A DNA stretch of 64,000 nt from Acidaminococcus intestini DSM 21505 (GTDB taxonomy: Bacteria > Bacillota > Negativicutes > Acidaminococcales > Acidaminococcaceae). Numbering within the stretch: the stretch's first letter is position 1; every line of letters starts with the position of its first letter. Of this stretch, positions 25,887 to 33,791 are shown piece by piece. Under the pieces are notes generated by a model, which had not been told where the DNA came from, ran no database searches, and worked only from the letters and a program-made list of their open reading frames with translations. The DNA lies in the NCBI RefSeq assembly GCF_000425045.1, contig NZ_KE384298.1, positions 67,933 to 131,932 on the forward strand, read 5' to 3'. The position numbers were made by a program, and so were the translations under genes.

Positions 25887-26190
25887 GGGAAATTTCCTCC
25901 TTGGTTCTTGCATTGATTTCTGGCACAATGTCTCTTGTTACAGTGTACTTGATTTACGGAGTTTCCTCAATAGGGTTTAGTGATTTACGCAGCGCAGAAC
26001 CGTCTTTCTGCGTTAGAATTACTCAGTTCCCGACTTTATTTAAGAAGCCGCTGGACCTATCTTCGTTAGAGGACCCCCATCATCACGAATTGACTTTTCT
26101 TGTAGCAATTTGCAAAATTTTCTGTTAAGATGAGTGTAATTTCATATGGTTCCCCCATTTCTACTCTCATTCCACTAGGAGGTATTCGCA
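25887..26190. other. Divergent intergenic region, M18 peptidase/APC permease
   Basis: 304 bp without a gene. TTGACT at 26090-26095 is a possible -35 for the permease, but no good -10 stands at the right distance. GGAGG precedes the permease ATG. No riboswitch motif was found. Confidence 0.35.
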
Positions 26191-27702
26191 ATGAATCAAC
26201 CCACATCCAGCAAGAACAAAATCCTTACCTGGCAAGCCCTAGGTCTCATGACCTTTTCCTCAGTCTGGGGCTTTGGCAACATCGTCAATGGCTACGCCAA
26301 TCAGGGACTCAAGGCCGTCGTCAGTTGGATCATCATGTTCACCATCTACTTCATTCCCTACACACTCATGGTCGGTGAAATGGGGTCTACCTTCAAAGAC
26401 AGCCAAGGCGGCGTCTCTTCTTGGATTCGGTCCACGTCGAGCGCTAAATTGGCTTATTTTGCTGGCTGGACCTACTGGATCTGCCACATGCCCTACTTAG
26501 CACAAAAACCACAAAGTATGCTCGTTGCCTTGGGCTGGGCCATTTTTCGCAATGGATCGCTGACAAAAATGATGTCGCCCTTGGTGCTTCAATCCATTGC
26601 TCTCATCCTCTTTTTCTTCTTTTTATGGTATGCCTCTCGGGGCATCCGCTCCTTGAAGCACATTGGCGCCCTGGCAGGGTCCACAAAGGTCATCATGTCC
26701 TTTCTTTACATCCTTCTGGCCCTCGCGGCTCCCTATATTACAGAAGCCAAGACCTTTACCTATCGCCTTGATATGGAAACCCTCATGCCCACCTTCGACT
26801 TTGACTATATGACAACCCTTGCCATCCTCGTCTTTGCTGTTGGCGGCTGCGAGCGTCTTTCCCCTTACGTCAATAACCTCAAGGACCCAAGCCGTGAATA
26901 TCCTCGTTCCATGATTTTCATGACCATCATGGTCTGTGTCACGGCTATTTTGGGCACCTTTGCCATGGGGCTCATGTTTGACCCCCAGAATGTTCCCAAG
27001 GACCTCATGATGAATGGTTCCTATTACTGCTTTGCAAAACTTGGCGAATACTACGGCGTCGGTCAAACCTTTGTCGTTATTTTTGCTCTCTGCACCCTCA
27101 TTGGACAAGCTTCAACCTTAGCCGTTTCCATCGACGCGCCCATCAAGATCCTCCTTGCTGACGTTGATGAAAAGTTCGTTCCTGAACGCTTCCGCAAAAT
27201 CAACAGCCGTGGAGTTCCTGTTACAGGCTATCAACTGACTGCGCTGCTTGTGGGCATCCTCATCATCGTGCCCGCCCTCGGTATTGGCGATATGACAAGT
27301 CTCTACAACTGGCTCATGCGTCTAAATGCCGTATGCATGCCCCTGCGTTACCTCTGGGTCTTTTATGCTTATATGATGCTCAAAAAACATCAGGATCGCT
27401 TCCAATCTGACTATCATTTTGTCAAAAGCGCAGCCCTTGGAAAAATGGCCGGCGCTTGGTGCTTCTTCTTTACGGCCTATGCCTGTTTCATGGGCATGTT
27501 CCCTCGCGGCGTGGCAGCCTATTCTCCGGCCTGGACCTTCCAATTTACCCTTGAACATCTTGACTCCCCTTGTACTTTTTGGCATTGGCGTCATCCTCAC
27601 CTACCTTGCCAAAAAGGAACGGGAAAGACGGGCACAATAACTTTTACGGGGGAACCAAGGAAAGCATCCCATAGGGACGCTTTCCTTCCAATCAGCAACT
27701 AA
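26191..27702 (+). CDS. APC-superfamily amino acid permease (YjeM/GadC-like branch), frameshifted near its 3' end
   Basis: An amino-acid transporter with about twelve membrane segments; the N-terminal block SSVWGFGNIVNGYANQG and YFAGWTYWICHMPYLAQKP resemble the YjeM/glutamate:GABA-antiporter branch. The frame runs normally to about 27552 (FQFTL), after which it turns into a non-hydrophobic His/Pro/Lys-rich tail. In the +1 frame the sequence NILTPLVLFGIGVILTYL followed by AKKERERRAQ and a TAA at 27638-27640 gives the expected last helix and basic cytoplasmic end. A single extra base around 27550-27557 (or a sequencing error) explains this; the intact protein would be about 483 aa. Confidence 0.82.
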   Translation: MNQPTSSKNKILTWQALGLMTFSSVWGFGNIVNGYANQGLKAVVSWIIMFTIYFIPYTLMVGEMGSTFKDSQGGVSSWIRSTSSAKLAYFAGWTYWICHMPYLAQKPQSMLVALGWAIFRNGSLTKMMSPLVLQSIALILFFFFLWYASRGIRSLKHIGALAGSTKVIMSFLYILLALAAPYITEAKTFTYRLDMETLMPTFDFDYMTTLAILVFAVGGCERLSPYVNNLKDPSREYPRSMIFMTIMVCVTAILGTFAMGLMFDPQNVPKDLMMNGSYYCFAKLGEYYGVGQTFVVIFALCTLIGQASTLAVSIDAPIKILLADVDEKFVPERFRKINSRGVPVTGYQLTALLVGILIIVPALGIGDMTSLYNWLMRLNAVCMPLRYLWVFYAYMMLKKHQDRFQSDYHFVKSAALGKMAGAWCFFFTAYACFMGMFPRGVAAYSPAWTFQFTLEHLDSPCTFWHWRHPHLPCQKGTGKTGTITFTGEPRKASHRDAFLPISN

Positions 27703-27750
27703 AAAAGGGACTGAGAAAAATGAAGATTGCATTTTTCTCAGTCCCTTTTT
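27702..27750. terminator. Bidirectional terminator between permease and M20 peptidase
   Basis: A perfect 21-bp inverted repeat with a 7-nt loop, rich in A at its outer left and T at its outer right, lies between convergent genes. A smaller dyad GGAAAGC/GCTTTCC just before it (about 27659-27685) may assist. Confidence 0.93.
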
Positions 27751-27758
27751 GTATTACA

Positions 27759-29090
27759 TCAATAGGCCAGCAGGAAGGAACGGAAGAATTCCACGCTCGC
27801 CGGCAGGGCGTCCACAGGAATGTGTTCATTGACCTGATGGGCAGCACCCCACCGATTATCATGGACATGGCCCGTAAATAAAAGGACCGTATCGGTTATA
27901 GGCTTATAGTAGCGCGTATCCGTAGCTCCCAGCATGAGAAATGGAATGGCAAGGAGTTCATTGCCATAGACGGCATGAAGGATCTTTGTAAGAAGACGAT
28001 AGGAATCGCTGTCAGGCGTCGAGGCAGGTACAGGATCCTTGCCAGAAATATGGCGGATCTTGACGCCTTCCGGCAGGAACCCTTGGAGACGTCTTTCGAC
28101 CGATTCCACTGTATCGCCCTGCAGGATGCGGACACTAAGTCCCACAGCGGCATGACTGGGCAGTACATTAGGCTGGGTACTTGCCTGGGCCATGGTAAAC
28201 GCTACCGTCGTATGAAGCATGGCATCAAGGGCAGGATCTTCCTGCGCAAGAGTACAGAGGGCTTCAAAATGCCCCTTCGGATCAGCGTAAATGCTGCGTA
28301 CCGGTTCTTCCTTTAAGGGAGCCGTCGCTGCGAGCTGTGCTTCTACAAGCGGCGTCAAGCGATAGGGAAACGGATGGGCTTCAATGGCAACCACCGCCTT
28401 TGCGACAGCGCCCAGGGCCGTGCCATTGCCTGGCTTGCTCGAATGCCCGCCCTTGCGGTCACAGTAGATTTCGTAGTTGACGGCCGCTTTTTCGCCAAGA
28501 CCGATATGAGCGGCAAGACGGCCGCCAGCTTCCGGGAAAAGTCCGCCCCCTTCATCAAGGATGGTACCAATATGGACACCCTTTTCCGCTAAATGGTCCA
28601 CGAGGCGCTGGGCTCCGTCCACATCATTTTCAAGATACACTTCCTCACTGTAGCCCAAAGACAGGTAGAGGTCGTAATCAGGCCGGAAGCCTTCGGCAAA
28701 AAGGGATTCCAAGGCTTCCAATTCACTAAGGACCAAATGTTTGCAGTCCGTCGTGCCCCGGCCATAGACCGAGTCATCAAGGAGAAGACCTGAAAACGGA
28801 TCATGACTCCATTGGCTGCGGTCCCCAATCTCCACCACATCCTGATGGCTCATGAGAAGAAGCGGCTTTTTTGCGGTCTCCTTGGGATGATAATGAAACT
28901 GGAGACCAGCCCGGCCCACGCGGTCCACTTCCATCACTTCATAGACATGGGGATAAAGCGTTTCAAAGAGCTTGTGGAGTTTTTCAAATTCAGACCAATC
29001 GACTTTGTTAACGTCGGAATTTGAGACCGTCTTCATTTGGATCATTTGGGAAAGATGGTCGGCAAGGATTTCTTTTGTTGGTACGGTCAT
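27759..29090 (-). CDS. M20 family metallopeptidase, co-transcribed with metQ
   Basis: Zinc dipeptidase or deacylase of the ArgE/DapE/CPG2 superfamily, 443 aa from ATG 29090 after AGGAGC. Ligand motifs in order: LLMSHQDVV, YGRGTTDCK, GYSEEVYLEND (catalytic Glu pair) and a C-terminal His in VNEHIPVD; CDRKGGHSS marks the dimerisation domain. It begins 21 bp after metQ and there is no terminator between them, so it belongs to the SAM-riboswitch transcript. A role in releasing methionine from dipeptides or N-acyl-methionine is a reasonable inference. Confidence 0.88.
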   Translation of the reverse strand: MTVPTKEILADHLSQMIQMKTVSNSDVNKVDWSEFEKLHKLFETLYPHVYEVMEVDRVGRAGLQFHYHPKETAKKPLLLMSHQDVVEIGDRSQWSHDPFSGLLLDDSVYGRGTTDCKHLVLSELEALESLFAEGFRPDYDLYLSLGYSEEVYLENDVDGAQRLVDHLAEKGVHIGTILDEGGGLFPEAGGRLAAHIGLGEKAAVNYEIYCDRKGGHSSKPGNGTALGAVAKAVVAIEAHPFPYRLTPLVEAQLAATAPLKEEPVRSIYADPKGHFEALCTLAQEDPALDAMLHTTVAFTMAQASTQPNVLPSHAAVGLSVRILQGDTVESVERRLQGFLPEGVKIRHISGKDPVPASTPDSDSYRLLTKILHAVYGNELLAIPFLMLGATDTRYYKPITDTVLLFTGHVHDNRWGAAHQVNEHIPVDALPASVEFFRSFLLAY

Positions 29091-29111
29091 CTTGGCAGCT
29101 CCTTTCAATGA

Positions 29112-29936
29112 TTACCACGCAGGAACAAGGGCTCCTTTGGCTTTTTCGTTGATATAGTTCTTAACGGCATCTGTTTGGAAGATCTTGACAAATTTCACAT
29201 AGGTGGGATTATCCTTATCTTCTTCACGGGCAGCAATGATATTGACATAAGGACTCGTATTGTCTTCCTTGGCAATGGCAAGGTTCGGGTCAAGTTTGGC
29301 TGAATTGGCGTAGCCGGCATTGATGACAGACGCTGCCGTATCATCCAGGCTGCGCGGCAGCTGGGCCGCTTCCAGTTCAAGGATCTGCAGGTGTTTCGGA
29401 TTGTCCGTAATGTCGTTGACCGTCAGATCGGAGGCCTTGACGCCGTCTTTGACTTTGATAAGGCCAAGCTTGCTCAGCATCAGGATGGCACGGCCGCCAT
29501 TTGAAGGGTCATTTGGAATCGCAATCTTATCGCCATCTTTCAGTTCCTTGATATCCTTGATCTTGGTCGAATATAGTTTCAAAGGAGCCAAGTAGGTCTT
29601 GCCAATGGAGACCAGCTTCGTGCCGTTTTTCTTGTTGAAGGCATCAAGGAAAGGACCATGCTGAAAAGAGTTCAGGTCGATTTCCTTTTGGGCAAGTGCC
29701 TGGTCCGGTGTTACATAATCAGAAAAGACCTTCAGCTCCACATCAAGGCCCTGTTTTTTGGCTTCGTCCTTGACAAACTCCATGATTTCTTCCGAGTAAC
29801 CCGGCGTAATGCCTACAACGATCTTTTTCTTTTCTTCCGGCGCCTTTTCCGTCTTCTTTTCGCCGCCGCACCCAGCTAGGAGTGCAGCCGCTGCAAAGAC
29901 CGCCAGAGTCCCTGCCGTCAGTTTTTTGAGGTTCAT
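29112..29936 (-). CDS. metQ: Methionine ABC transporter substrate-binding lipoprotein MetQ
   Basis: Captures methionine for MetNI. ATG 29936 follows AAAAGGAG; the longer frame would run through the riboswitch. The 274-aa protein has a lipobox LLAGC (Cys23) and NlpA/MetQ-family stretches GITPGYSEEIMEF, EIDLNSFQHGPFLDAFN, IAIPNDPSNGGRAILML and NAGYANSAKLDP. Unlike in many Firmicutes, metQ is about 22 kb away from metNI, each with its own SAM-I riboswitch. Confidence 0.96.
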   Translation of the reverse strand: MNLKKLTAGTLAVFAAAALLAGCGGEKKTEKAPEEKKKIVVGITPGYSEEIMEFVKDEAKKQGLDVELKVFSDYVTPDQALAQKEIDLNSFQHGPFLDAFNKKNGTKLVSIGKTYLAPLKLYSTKIKDIKELKDGDKIAIPNDPSNGGRAILMLSKLGLIKVKDGVKASDLTVNDITDNPKHLQILELEAAQLPRSLDDTAASVINAGYANSAKLDPNLAIAKEDNTSPYVNIIAAREEDKDNPTYVKFVKIFQTDAVKNYINEKAKGALVPAW

Positions 29937-29975
29937 TGTGCATCTCTCCTTTTTTCCTCTCCATCGACAAGCAGT

Positions 29976-30005
29976 AAAAAAAGCGCCATCTATACAGATG
30001 ACGCT
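29976..30005 (-). terminator. Riboswitch terminator upstream of metQ
   Basis: AGCGTCATCT and AGATGGCGCT form a 10-bp stem with a 4-nt loop, followed by a run of seven T on the minus strand; it lies between the SAM-I aptamer and the metQ ribosome-binding site. Confidence 0.88.
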
Positions 30006-30007
30006 GA

Positions 30008-30123
30008 CCTTCGTTTGAACGCTCATCTGCCAAGCCGCATGGCCTGTTGGAATTAGCACCTTCCCATTCGGGGGTTGCCGCAGCTTCATAGGGCCAAATC
30101 CCTCTGCTGCTCTCGATGAAGGG
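30008..30123 (-). promoter_or_regulatory. SAM-I (S-box) riboswitch controlling metQ and the M20 peptidase
   Basis: Minus-strand order: ATCGAGAG (5' core), CAGAGGGA, TGGCCC, TGAAGCTGCGGCAACC, a C/G-rich P3-type hairpin, GGTGCTAATTCC, AACAGG and TGGCAGATGAG, with CCTTC and GAAGG closing P1. Its layout matches the metNI aptamer at 7.9 kb. Confidence 0.95.
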
Positions 30124-30138
30124 TTGTTAACGGGTATG

Positions 30139-30167
30139 AGTTTACAGTTTTGACGAACAATTGTCAA
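30139..30167 (-). promoter_or_regulatory. Promoter of the metQ riboswitch transcript
   Basis: TTGACA and TAAACT with a 17-bp spacer on the minus strand, ending 16 bp before the aptamer. Confidence 0.82.
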
Positions 30168-30260
30168 GAAATCCATATTTCCGTAGTATAAATTCTTATT
30201 TTTTCTCTCTTTTTGTATGTTTTGATACAATAGTATCGAAGTTTTTCTGTAAAAAGAGGA

Positions 30261-30539
30261 TTATTGTGCGGAAAACCCTGCCTCCATCAGCAGGGTCCTT
30301 GCCTTTTCATAGTCTTTTTCAGGCACATCGATATAGTAGAAATTGCGGTCGATCTTGCCTTGGGGACCAAAATCCCGGATATCAAGCTTGGCTCCGCAGC
30401 CGCAGATGGGGGCCTCACCGGGAAGCTCCGTTACGGAAAGCTTCAGGCCCGCCTCTTTAAGAAGGGCTTGGGCTCTTTTCCATTCCTCTTTTTTGCCTCG
30501 TTCCTTATAGATGAGTTTTTCCCTAACAAAAAGTCCCAT
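30261..30539 (-). CDS. Hypothetical protein of 92 aa downstream of the PanE-like gene
   Basis: I do not recognise this protein. It is soluble, with a basic N-terminal helix (RGKKEEWKRAQALLKEAG), a central ICGCG motif with two Cys, and a C-terminal helix after YYIDVPEKDYEKAR. The two helical repeats of the form A-x-x-LL-x-EAG at residues 24-32 and 81-89 suggest a ferredoxin-like alpha/beta fold resembling DUF2007-type proteins. It follows the reductase by 20 bp and is probably in the same operon. Confidence 0.7.
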   Translation of the reverse strand: MGLFVREKLIYKERGKKEEWKRAQALLKEAGLKLSVTELPGEAPICGCGAKLDIRDFGPQGKIDRNFYYIDVPEKDYEKARTLLMEAGFSAQ

Positions 30540-30559
30540 GACACGCGTCTCCCTTCCCC

Positions 30560-31534
30560 CTATTCATAATCAAATAAACCGTCATTTTTTTCTTCCAGCG
30601 CCTTGATTACATGGTAGGCAAAAGCATTATAGGGCGTGGGGATGCCAAGGGCTTCTCCCATTTCCACCATACGGCCGCACAGCATATCAATTTCTGTATG
30701 GCGGTGGTGATCCAGGTCCTGCAGCGTAGAATGGCGCACGGCAGGGCTCTCGCTCTTGGTATAGCCCGCACCCTTGCCATTTTTCCCCGGTTCCAGGATG
30801 GCCGTATGAAGACTGATTCCCTTGGCTTTTGCCACGAGGACAACCTCTTCTTCAAGCCGTTCCTTCAAAAAACGCACGTGTTCGGAATCAGCATAAGCCC
30901 CGGTTCCGCAGCCTACAATCGCTTGAGGGATATTTTGGCCAATATTGAAGAGGAACTTGGCCCAAATATCACTTTCGATGGTGCGGCTCATATGGGTCAA
31001 GAGCGGAGTCCGTGCGAAAAAGGCCTTCAGGGCTTCAAGCTGTACCTCATCCCGTTGTGACAGAGGCGCAGGTTTTCCATAGTAAAGTCCCCGGATACCT
31101 TGAGGTTCCTTGAAAGTCACTTGATCGATTCCCTCTTTTCCTCGCTCCCGATGGGAAGCAATACGAAGAAGAGCCGGGACAATATGACCTTTTCCTACGG
31201 CCGCTTCCAAAACGGCCTCACTGTCCACCCCATTCATGAGGCTTATGATCATGGTACGCGAATCGGTAAGAGCGGTTACGGCCGGTAAAATGGCAGAAAG
31301 CGCCCCATATTTGACGGTCACAAAAATAACGTCTACAGGGCCCGTTTCTTCCGCTCCTTGTACCATGGGGCGGAAAGGCTCCCCATTGATGACAAGTCCT
31401 TTTTCACGAAGCCTTTCTCCCCGCTGTCCATCCGCGATGACAGTAAAAGATAGGTCAGCCAGCCTGCTAAGCCCCCAGATAAGATAACTTCCAATGGCGC
31501 CAGCTCCAATCAGTGCCACTTTCTTGATTTCCAT
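30560..31534 (-). CDS. 2-dehydropantoate 2-reductase family protein (ApbA/PanE)
   Basis: NADPH-dependent ketopantoate reductase fold; 324 aa. The N-terminal Rossmann motif is LIGAGAIGSYL, followed by FVTVKYGALSAILPAV and MNGVDSEAVLEAAVG. The C-terminal helical domain has FNIGQNIPQAIVGCG and MVEMGEALGIPTPYNA, as in PanE. Many ApbA-family paralogues do not make pantoate, so I leave the gene symbol blank. A TATAAT box stands at 31609-31614 on the minus strand. Confidence 0.87.
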   Translation of the reverse strand: MEIKKVALIGAGAIGSYLIWGLSRLADLSFTVIADGQRGERLREKGLVINGEPFRPMVQGAEETGPVDVIFVTVKYGALSAILPAVTALTDSRTMIISLMNGVDSEAVLEAAVGKGHIVPALLRIASHRERGKEGIDQVTFKEPQGIRGLYYGKPAPLSQRDEVQLEALKAFFARTPLLTHMSRTIESDIWAKFLFNIGQNIPQAIVGCGTGAYADSEHVRFLKERLEEEVVLVAKAKGISLHTAILEPGKNGKGAGYTKSESPAVRHSTLQDLDHHRHTEIDMLCGRMVEMGEALGIPTPYNAFAYHVIKALEEKNDGLFDYE

Positions 31535-31814
31535 AGGTCAGTCTCCTTTGATCGATAAGGGGGACACCGATGAGGGGGTCCGCCGCAATGGATTCATCTC
31601 TTATCCTCATTATACAGAAAGATAGGGAAAAAAGAAAAGGACAGTCCCCTATACCCAGTCAACATTACGGTGAATTTTTCTTTTTCCAGATATTCTGAAC
31701 GGAAATTTCCCGCGCTTGCCATGGGGCAACCTAAACGACCATCAAATAGACTGCTGTCACCCTTAAAAAAGCAGGCTAAGACCAATTGGACAGGGGACAA
31801 AGTGGTCTATGCAT
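31535..31814. other. Intergenic region between panE-like and asp23-like genes
   Basis: About 280 bp. It carries the -10 box of the reductase gene near 31610 and otherwise no convincing gene; a 68-codon open frame on the minus strand here lacks family features and a good ribosome-binding site. Confidence 0.4.
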
Positions 31815-31850
31815 AAAAAAGTCCCCATCTGAACTCATGCAATCAGATGG
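31815..31850 (-). terminator. Terminator after the Asp23-like gene
   Basis: Minus-strand CCATCTGA and TCAGATGG stem with a 10-nt loop, followed by GGACTTTTTT. Confidence 0.82.
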
Positions 31851-31861
31851 AGATCCATTTT

Positions 31862-32317
31862 TTATTCTTGTGCTGCAGGGGATTCTTTTTCTGCTTCCGG
31901 AACAGCAGCTTTTTCTTGTTCTGTTACAAGGGGGGCCGCTTCTTTCTGGATGTTCACCAAGCGGGCGACCACTACATCAACAGAATCAACATAAAAATCG
32001 GTAAGGGCAGCCACTTCTTTTACAATGGCCTGACGCAGGTTTTCCACGACTTCGGGGATATTGGATCCATATTCAACAGCCACTTTTAGTTCAAAACTGA
32101 CATGACCCTTCGTAACGGTCCCGTTTTCGTCAACGGTGGTATCACTTTTACGGACGGAAATTTGGGGAACCATCTTGTCCGTAACCCGTTTAGCCAGGGA
32201 AAAAAGGGAGCTACCTTCATTTAACGAGAGGGTCACATGCCCAAGGTCCTGGGCAGCAGCACGAACAATATCGACAAACACTTCGTCACTGATGATGGTT
32301 TTTCCTTGGATCATCAA
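31862..32317 (-). CDS. Asp23/Gls24 family envelope-stress protein
   Basis: A 151-aa cytoplasmic protein with the Asp23 fold: GKTIISDEVFVDIVRAAA at the N-terminus, VSFELKVAVEYGSNIPEVVE and YVDSVDVVVARLVN in the core, and a disordered acidic Ala/Glu/Pro tail from about 128. The family is alkaline- or envelope-stress linked in Gram-positive bacteria. It follows the ferredoxin-nitroreductase by 26 bp and ends at a terminator. Confidence 0.88.
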   Translation of the reverse strand: MMIQGKTIISDEVFVDIVRAAAQDLGHVTLSLNEGSSLFSLAKRVTDKMVPQISVRKSDTTVDENGTVTKGHVSFELKVAVEYGSNIPEVVENLRQAIVKEVAALTDFYVDSVDVVVARLVNIQKEAAPLVTEQEKAAVPEAEKESPAAQE

Positions 32318-32343
32318 AATCCCTCCTTTTGGCTGCGCATCTT

Positions 32344-33156
32344 TCAGCGAAATTCCACTTTCAGATGCTGACGATCTACAAGTTTATGATAGCGATAGCG
32401 CGGATAGCCTACGAGCAGGCAGCCAACCCCCACTTGTTTTGTTGGAATCTGGAGCAGTTCCCGCAGCGGCGTATAATCGGCCCGAAGGCAGGTTTCAATA
32501 AAGCCCATGATGGTCGTGCCAAGTCCCAAGGTCGGTGCGTACAATTCCGCATAAGCAAGGGACTGCTCACTGTTGCTGGGGCCTGTCACATTAAGGCGGC
32601 GAGCCAAAACAAAGATGAGCTGACGGGCGTTGCGTCCGATGATATCAATGCCTCGTTCACGGTACACATGAAGGACTTTTATGAAATACCGCTTTTGTGG
32701 GGATTTATTGTCAATCTGTTCCTGCATCCAGTCAGCCACGCAGTCCGTAATTTTCTTGATCAGGTCCCGATCCTGAATAACAAGGTAATACATGCCCTGG
32801 GAATTGGCAGCCGTCGGAGCAAACCGAGCTGCTTCAAGAAGCTGACGGATCTTTTCTTCCGGTACCAATTCATCGCGAAAATTTCGGATGCTCCGGCGTT
32901 GACGGAGAAATTCCAGCGCCGTATCCGGGTCCAGCATGGGACGGGTGATGGGATCCATCTCAGCCTTCGGGCAGCGGGAATTGTCAAGGGCCCCCGTGGG
33001 GCACACAGCGACGCAGTGACCGCAGGACATACAGGACAGGTCATTGATACAGACCGGGCCTTCGGTATCCATTTCCAGGATACAACTCGGGCAGACCTTT
33101 GCGCACGTGCCGCACCGCGTACATTTTTCTTTATCGATTGTGATTATTCCTGCCAC
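32344..33156 (-). CDS. Nitroreductase with N-terminal 2x[4Fe-4S] ferredoxin domain
   Basis: A 270-aa flavoprotein fused to a bacterial-type ferredoxin. Cys12, 15, 18, 22 (CTRCGTCAKVCP) and Cys42, 45, 48, 52 (CMSCGHCVAVCP) supply two clusters; residues 75-270 are the FMN nitroreductase domain with QRRSIRNFRDELVPEEKI and LGLGTTIMGFIE. Start is GTG 33156 after GAGGTG. Such fusions occur in anaerobes and likely pass electrons from an internal ferredoxin to FMN; the acceptor is unknown. Confidence 0.9.
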   Translation of the reverse strand: MAGIITIDKEKCTRCGTCAKVCPSCILEMDTEGPVCINDLSCMSCGHCVAVCPTGALDNSRCPKAEMDPITRPMLDPDTALEFLRQRRSIRNFRDELVPEEKIRQLLEAARFAPTAANSQGMYYLVIQDRDLIKKITDCVADWMQEQIDNKSPQKRYFIKVLHVYRERGIDIIGRNARQLIFVLARRLNVTGPSNSEQSLAYAELYAPTLGLGTTIMGFIETCLRADYTPLRELLQIPTKQVGVGCLLVGYPRYRYHKLVDRQHLKVEFR

Positions 33157-33190
33157 CTATACACACCTCAAAACTTTTTCAGTACATATC

Positions 33191-33218
33191 CAAAAAAAGC
33201 CGGACAACCGTCCGGCCT
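33191..33218 (-). terminator. Terminator of tRNA-Asn
   Basis: GCCGGAC-ggtt-GTCCGGC on the minus strand followed by seven T residues. Confidence 0.85.
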
Positions 33219-33228
33219 ATTCTTTAAT

Positions 33229-33303
33229 TGGCTCCCCGAGTAAGACTCGAACTTACAACAACTCGATTAACAGTCGAGTGCTCTACCATTGAGCTATCGG
33301 GGA
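33229..33303 (-). tRNA. tRNA-Asn (GTT)
   Basis: Cloverleaf beginning TCCCCGATAGCTC. The anticodon loop CTGTTAA gives anticodon GTT; encoded CCA. Single-gene transcript with its own promoter and terminator. Confidence 0.97.
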
Positions 33304-33323
33304 ATGTCTTATCAACGCTGTTT

Positions 33324-33352
33324 AGTATAAGGGATTGGGGCTTTCTTGTCAA
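33324..33352 (-). promoter_or_regulatory. Promoter of tRNA-Asn
   Basis: TTGACA and TATACT at 17-bp spacing, followed by the same AAACA start region as the five-tRNA operon promoter. Confidence 0.88.
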
Positions 33353-33429
33353 GCCTTTTTGCAAATTCTTTTTTGGGCAGTGCCGTAGGAACTCGCACCT
33401 CATCCGTTAACTCCAGGAAGTCAAAGCCT

Positions 33430-33720
33430 CTGGAGAAAATGATAGAATATAAGGCTTTTATCATTTTAACCCTTACTATGTATTGTTAATTTTATTATAA
33501 TTTTATATTATTTTGCACTCATATAATATTGATTATATGAATTCAGACAAAACAACTTTCTTTTTACTTAAAAATGAGATAAAATTAAATCATAAAATTA
33601 TTATTATTAAATATCTTTTAATTTTCTTAGTTTATGTAGCTTATGTTTCATTAATTATATCAATTACATATAATAATGTTTCATAAGCTTCTAATAATAT
33701 ATTATGGGGATTTTTTCTAG
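33430..33720 (+). other. Very AT-rich adhesin upstream region
   Basis: About 290 bp of almost pure A/T, with runs such as TTAATTTTATTATAATTTTA, in a window that elsewhere has balanced or GC-leaning composition. It holds many possible -10 elements and no gene. A short GC-normal stretch with the dyad AAAGCCGC/GCGG (about 33729-33745) separates it from the adhesin ribosome-binding site. It probably carries the adhesin promoter and may be a target of nucleoid proteins or phase regulation. Confidence 0.6.
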
Positions 33721-33791
33721 TAAGGCCCAAAGCCGCTTTCTGCGGTCCACATGTGACAGCGCCTTTCATCAAAAAAAGGGGGAAATTTCAT

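Noticed and set aside
29937..30230. N-terminal extension of MetQ of 98 codons
   Set aside because: Runs through the SAM-I riboswitch and its terminator; the lipoprotein signal starts at the internal ATG.
31594..31800. 68-codon open frame on the minus strand between panE-like and asp23-like genes
   Set aside because: No convincing ribosome-binding site, no family features, and it overlaps the promoter of the reductase gene.
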